The notes under the pieces are model-generated. The model was given only the letters and a program-made list of their open reading frames with translations, was not told where the DNA came from and did not search any database. From NCBI GenBank assembly GCA_019115345.1, contig DXDV01000189.1:1-5050 (forward strand): a stretch of 5,050 nucleotides of DNA. The letters run 5' to 3'. The first letter of the stretch is position 1. Each line of letters begins with the position of its first letter. The position numbers were made by a program, and so were the translations under genes. This stretch comes from Candidatus Intestinimonas stercorigallinarum (GTDB taxonomy: Bacteria; Bacillota; Clostridia; Oscillospirales; Oscillospiraceae). This document shows, one piece after another, positions 4,112 through 5,050 of the stretch.

Positions 4112-5050
4112 TCAGCCCACGATCAGGCTGCCGACCTGGTAGACCAGGAAGGCCCCCAGATAGGCCGCCCCCACCTGCCAGAGGACGGAGCGGATGGTCC
4201 ACTTGGTGGAGGCCATCTCCTTGTGGATGGTGGAGACCGCCGCCACGCAGGGGACATAGAGCAGCACGAAGACCAGGAAGGCGTAGGCCGCCACCGGGGT
4301 CTGGAAGGTGCCGGAGAGGGCGGAGGCCACCACGGCGCCGCTGGCGCCCAGGGAGAAGCCGTAGAACATGCTCATGGAGGAGACCACCGCCTCCTTGGCG
4401 ATGAGGCCGGAGAGGAGGGCCACCGCCGCCTGCCAGGTGCCGAAGCCCAGGGGCCGGAGGACGGGGGCGATGGCGCCGCCGATGAGGCCCAGGAAGGAGC
4501 CGGAGGCGTCCTCCACCATGGTGAAGCCGGGGCCGAAGCTCTGGAGGAACCAGAGGACCACGCTCATGGCCAGGATGAGGGTGCCCGCCTTCACCAGGAA
4601 GCCCCGGACCTTCTCCCACACGTGCATGGCGCAGTTTTTAAAGGTTGGGAGCCGGTAGGGGGGCAGCTCCAGCAGGAAGGCGGCGGGCTCCCCCTGGAAC
4701 ATGGTCCTTTTCAGAATGATGCCGGAGGCGATGGCGAAGAGGATGCCGATGACGTAGAGGGAAAAGACCACCAGGCCGCTGTACCGGGGGAAGAAGGCGG
4801 CCGACATGAGGCCGTACACCGGCAGCCGGGCGGAGCAGGACATGAAGGGCACCAGCATGATGGTCATGCGCCGGTCCTTCTCATTTTCCATGGTCCGGGC
4901 GCCCATGACGGCGGGGACGGTGCAGCCGAAGCCCATGAGCATGGGGATGAAGGCCTTGCCCGAGAGCCCGAACCGCCGCAGCAGCCGGTCCATGATGAAG
5001 GCGGCCCGGGCCATGTAGCCCGAGTCCTCCAGGATGGAGAGGAAGAGGAA
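4112..5050 (-). CDS. feoB: Ferrous iron transport protein B, C-terminal membrane part (partial)
   Basis: 312 residues are visible; the gene runs off the right edge, so the N-terminal G domain is outside the window. The fragment begins FLFLSILEDSGYMARAAFIM, the first Gate region of FeoB. Next come GFGCTVPAVMGARTMENEKD (about 40-59) and the conserved MSCSARLPVYGLM (70-82), whose cysteine lies in the proposed metal path. The FeoB_C core follows with several helices (about 91-112, 154-170), then the second Gate motif WQAAVALLSGLIAKEAVVSS (206-225) and a C-terminal helix pair (about 252-275 and 287-311). FeoB is the main Fe(II) uptake permease of anaerobes. No frameshift or missing motif is seen in the part present. 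The cytoplasmic FeoA partner and the promoter would lie beyond the window. Confidence 0.95.
   Translation of the reverse strand, partial: FLFLSILEDSGYMARAAFIMDRLLRRFGLSGKAFIPMLMGFGCTVPAVMGARTMENEKDRRMTIMLVPFMSCSARLPVYGLMSAAFFPRYSGLVVFSLYVIGILFAIASGIILKRTMFQGEPAAFLLELPPYRLPTFKNCAMHVWEKVRGFLVKAGTLILAMSVVLWFLQSFGPGFTMVEDASGSFLGLIGGAIAPVLRPLGFGTWQAAVALLSGLIAKEAVVSSMSMFYGFSLGASGAVVASALSGTFQTPVAAYAFLVFVLLYVPCVAAVSTIHKEMASTKWTIRSVLWQVGAAYLGAFLVYQVGSLIVG

Noticed and set aside
3837..4619. 260-aa minus-strand frame overlapping feoB and the Cys-rich gene
   Set aside because: Out of frame with both, low-complexity Gly/Pro/Arg/His composition, and it crosses the terminator hairpin at 3888-3919.

Overview
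The window reads as chromosomal DNA of a G+C-rich anaerobic Firmicute, most likely of the Oscillospiraceae (Flavonifractor/Oscillibacter-like) type. That placement is inference. It rests on strong AGGAG-type ribosome binding sites, GC-rich third codon positions, sigma-A-like promoters, and a clostridial gene set: a TrpXYZ-type ABC transporter, a Nim-like flavoprotein, and FeoB followed by a Cys-rich membrane peptide. No rRNA, tRNA, CRISPR array, insertion sequence or phage gene was seen.

Layout. Positions 1-2177 (+) hold a three-gene ABC importer: the C-terminal end of the substrate-binding protein, a GTG-started permease and an ATPase whose ATG lies 1 nt past the permease stop. Between the first two genes lies a 332-nt non-coding stretch made almost entirely of nested inverted repeats. 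It can be drawn as two consecutive three-armed cloverleaf-like structures (131-277 and 283-387) followed by a GC hairpin just before the permease ribosome binding site. This is the most unusual part of the window. A strong bidirectional terminator (2182-2225) closes the operon.

On the minus strand, 2250-3184 carries a thiamine pyrophosphokinase (thiN) and, downstream of it, a 59-aa unknown protein with its own promoter, whose -35 box overlaps the thiN stop codon. thiN is divergent from a pyridoxamine-phosphate-oxidase-fold (Nim-like) flavoprotein at 3328-3828 (+). The two back-to-back promoters flank an 11-nt palindrome. A convergent terminator region (3851-3919) follows. Then, on the minus strand, come a 54-aa FeoB-associated Cys-rich membrane protein (3935-4099) and the C-terminal part of ferrous iron transporter FeoB (4112 to the window edge).

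The genes form four short transcription units with clear promoters or terminators between most of them: amino-acid-type import, thiamine diphosphate synthesis plus a small unknown protein, a flavin-binding oxidoreductase-like protein, and Fe(II) uptake. Apart from the inter-cistronic structured region and the 59-aa protein, the content is ordinary housekeeping and transport.
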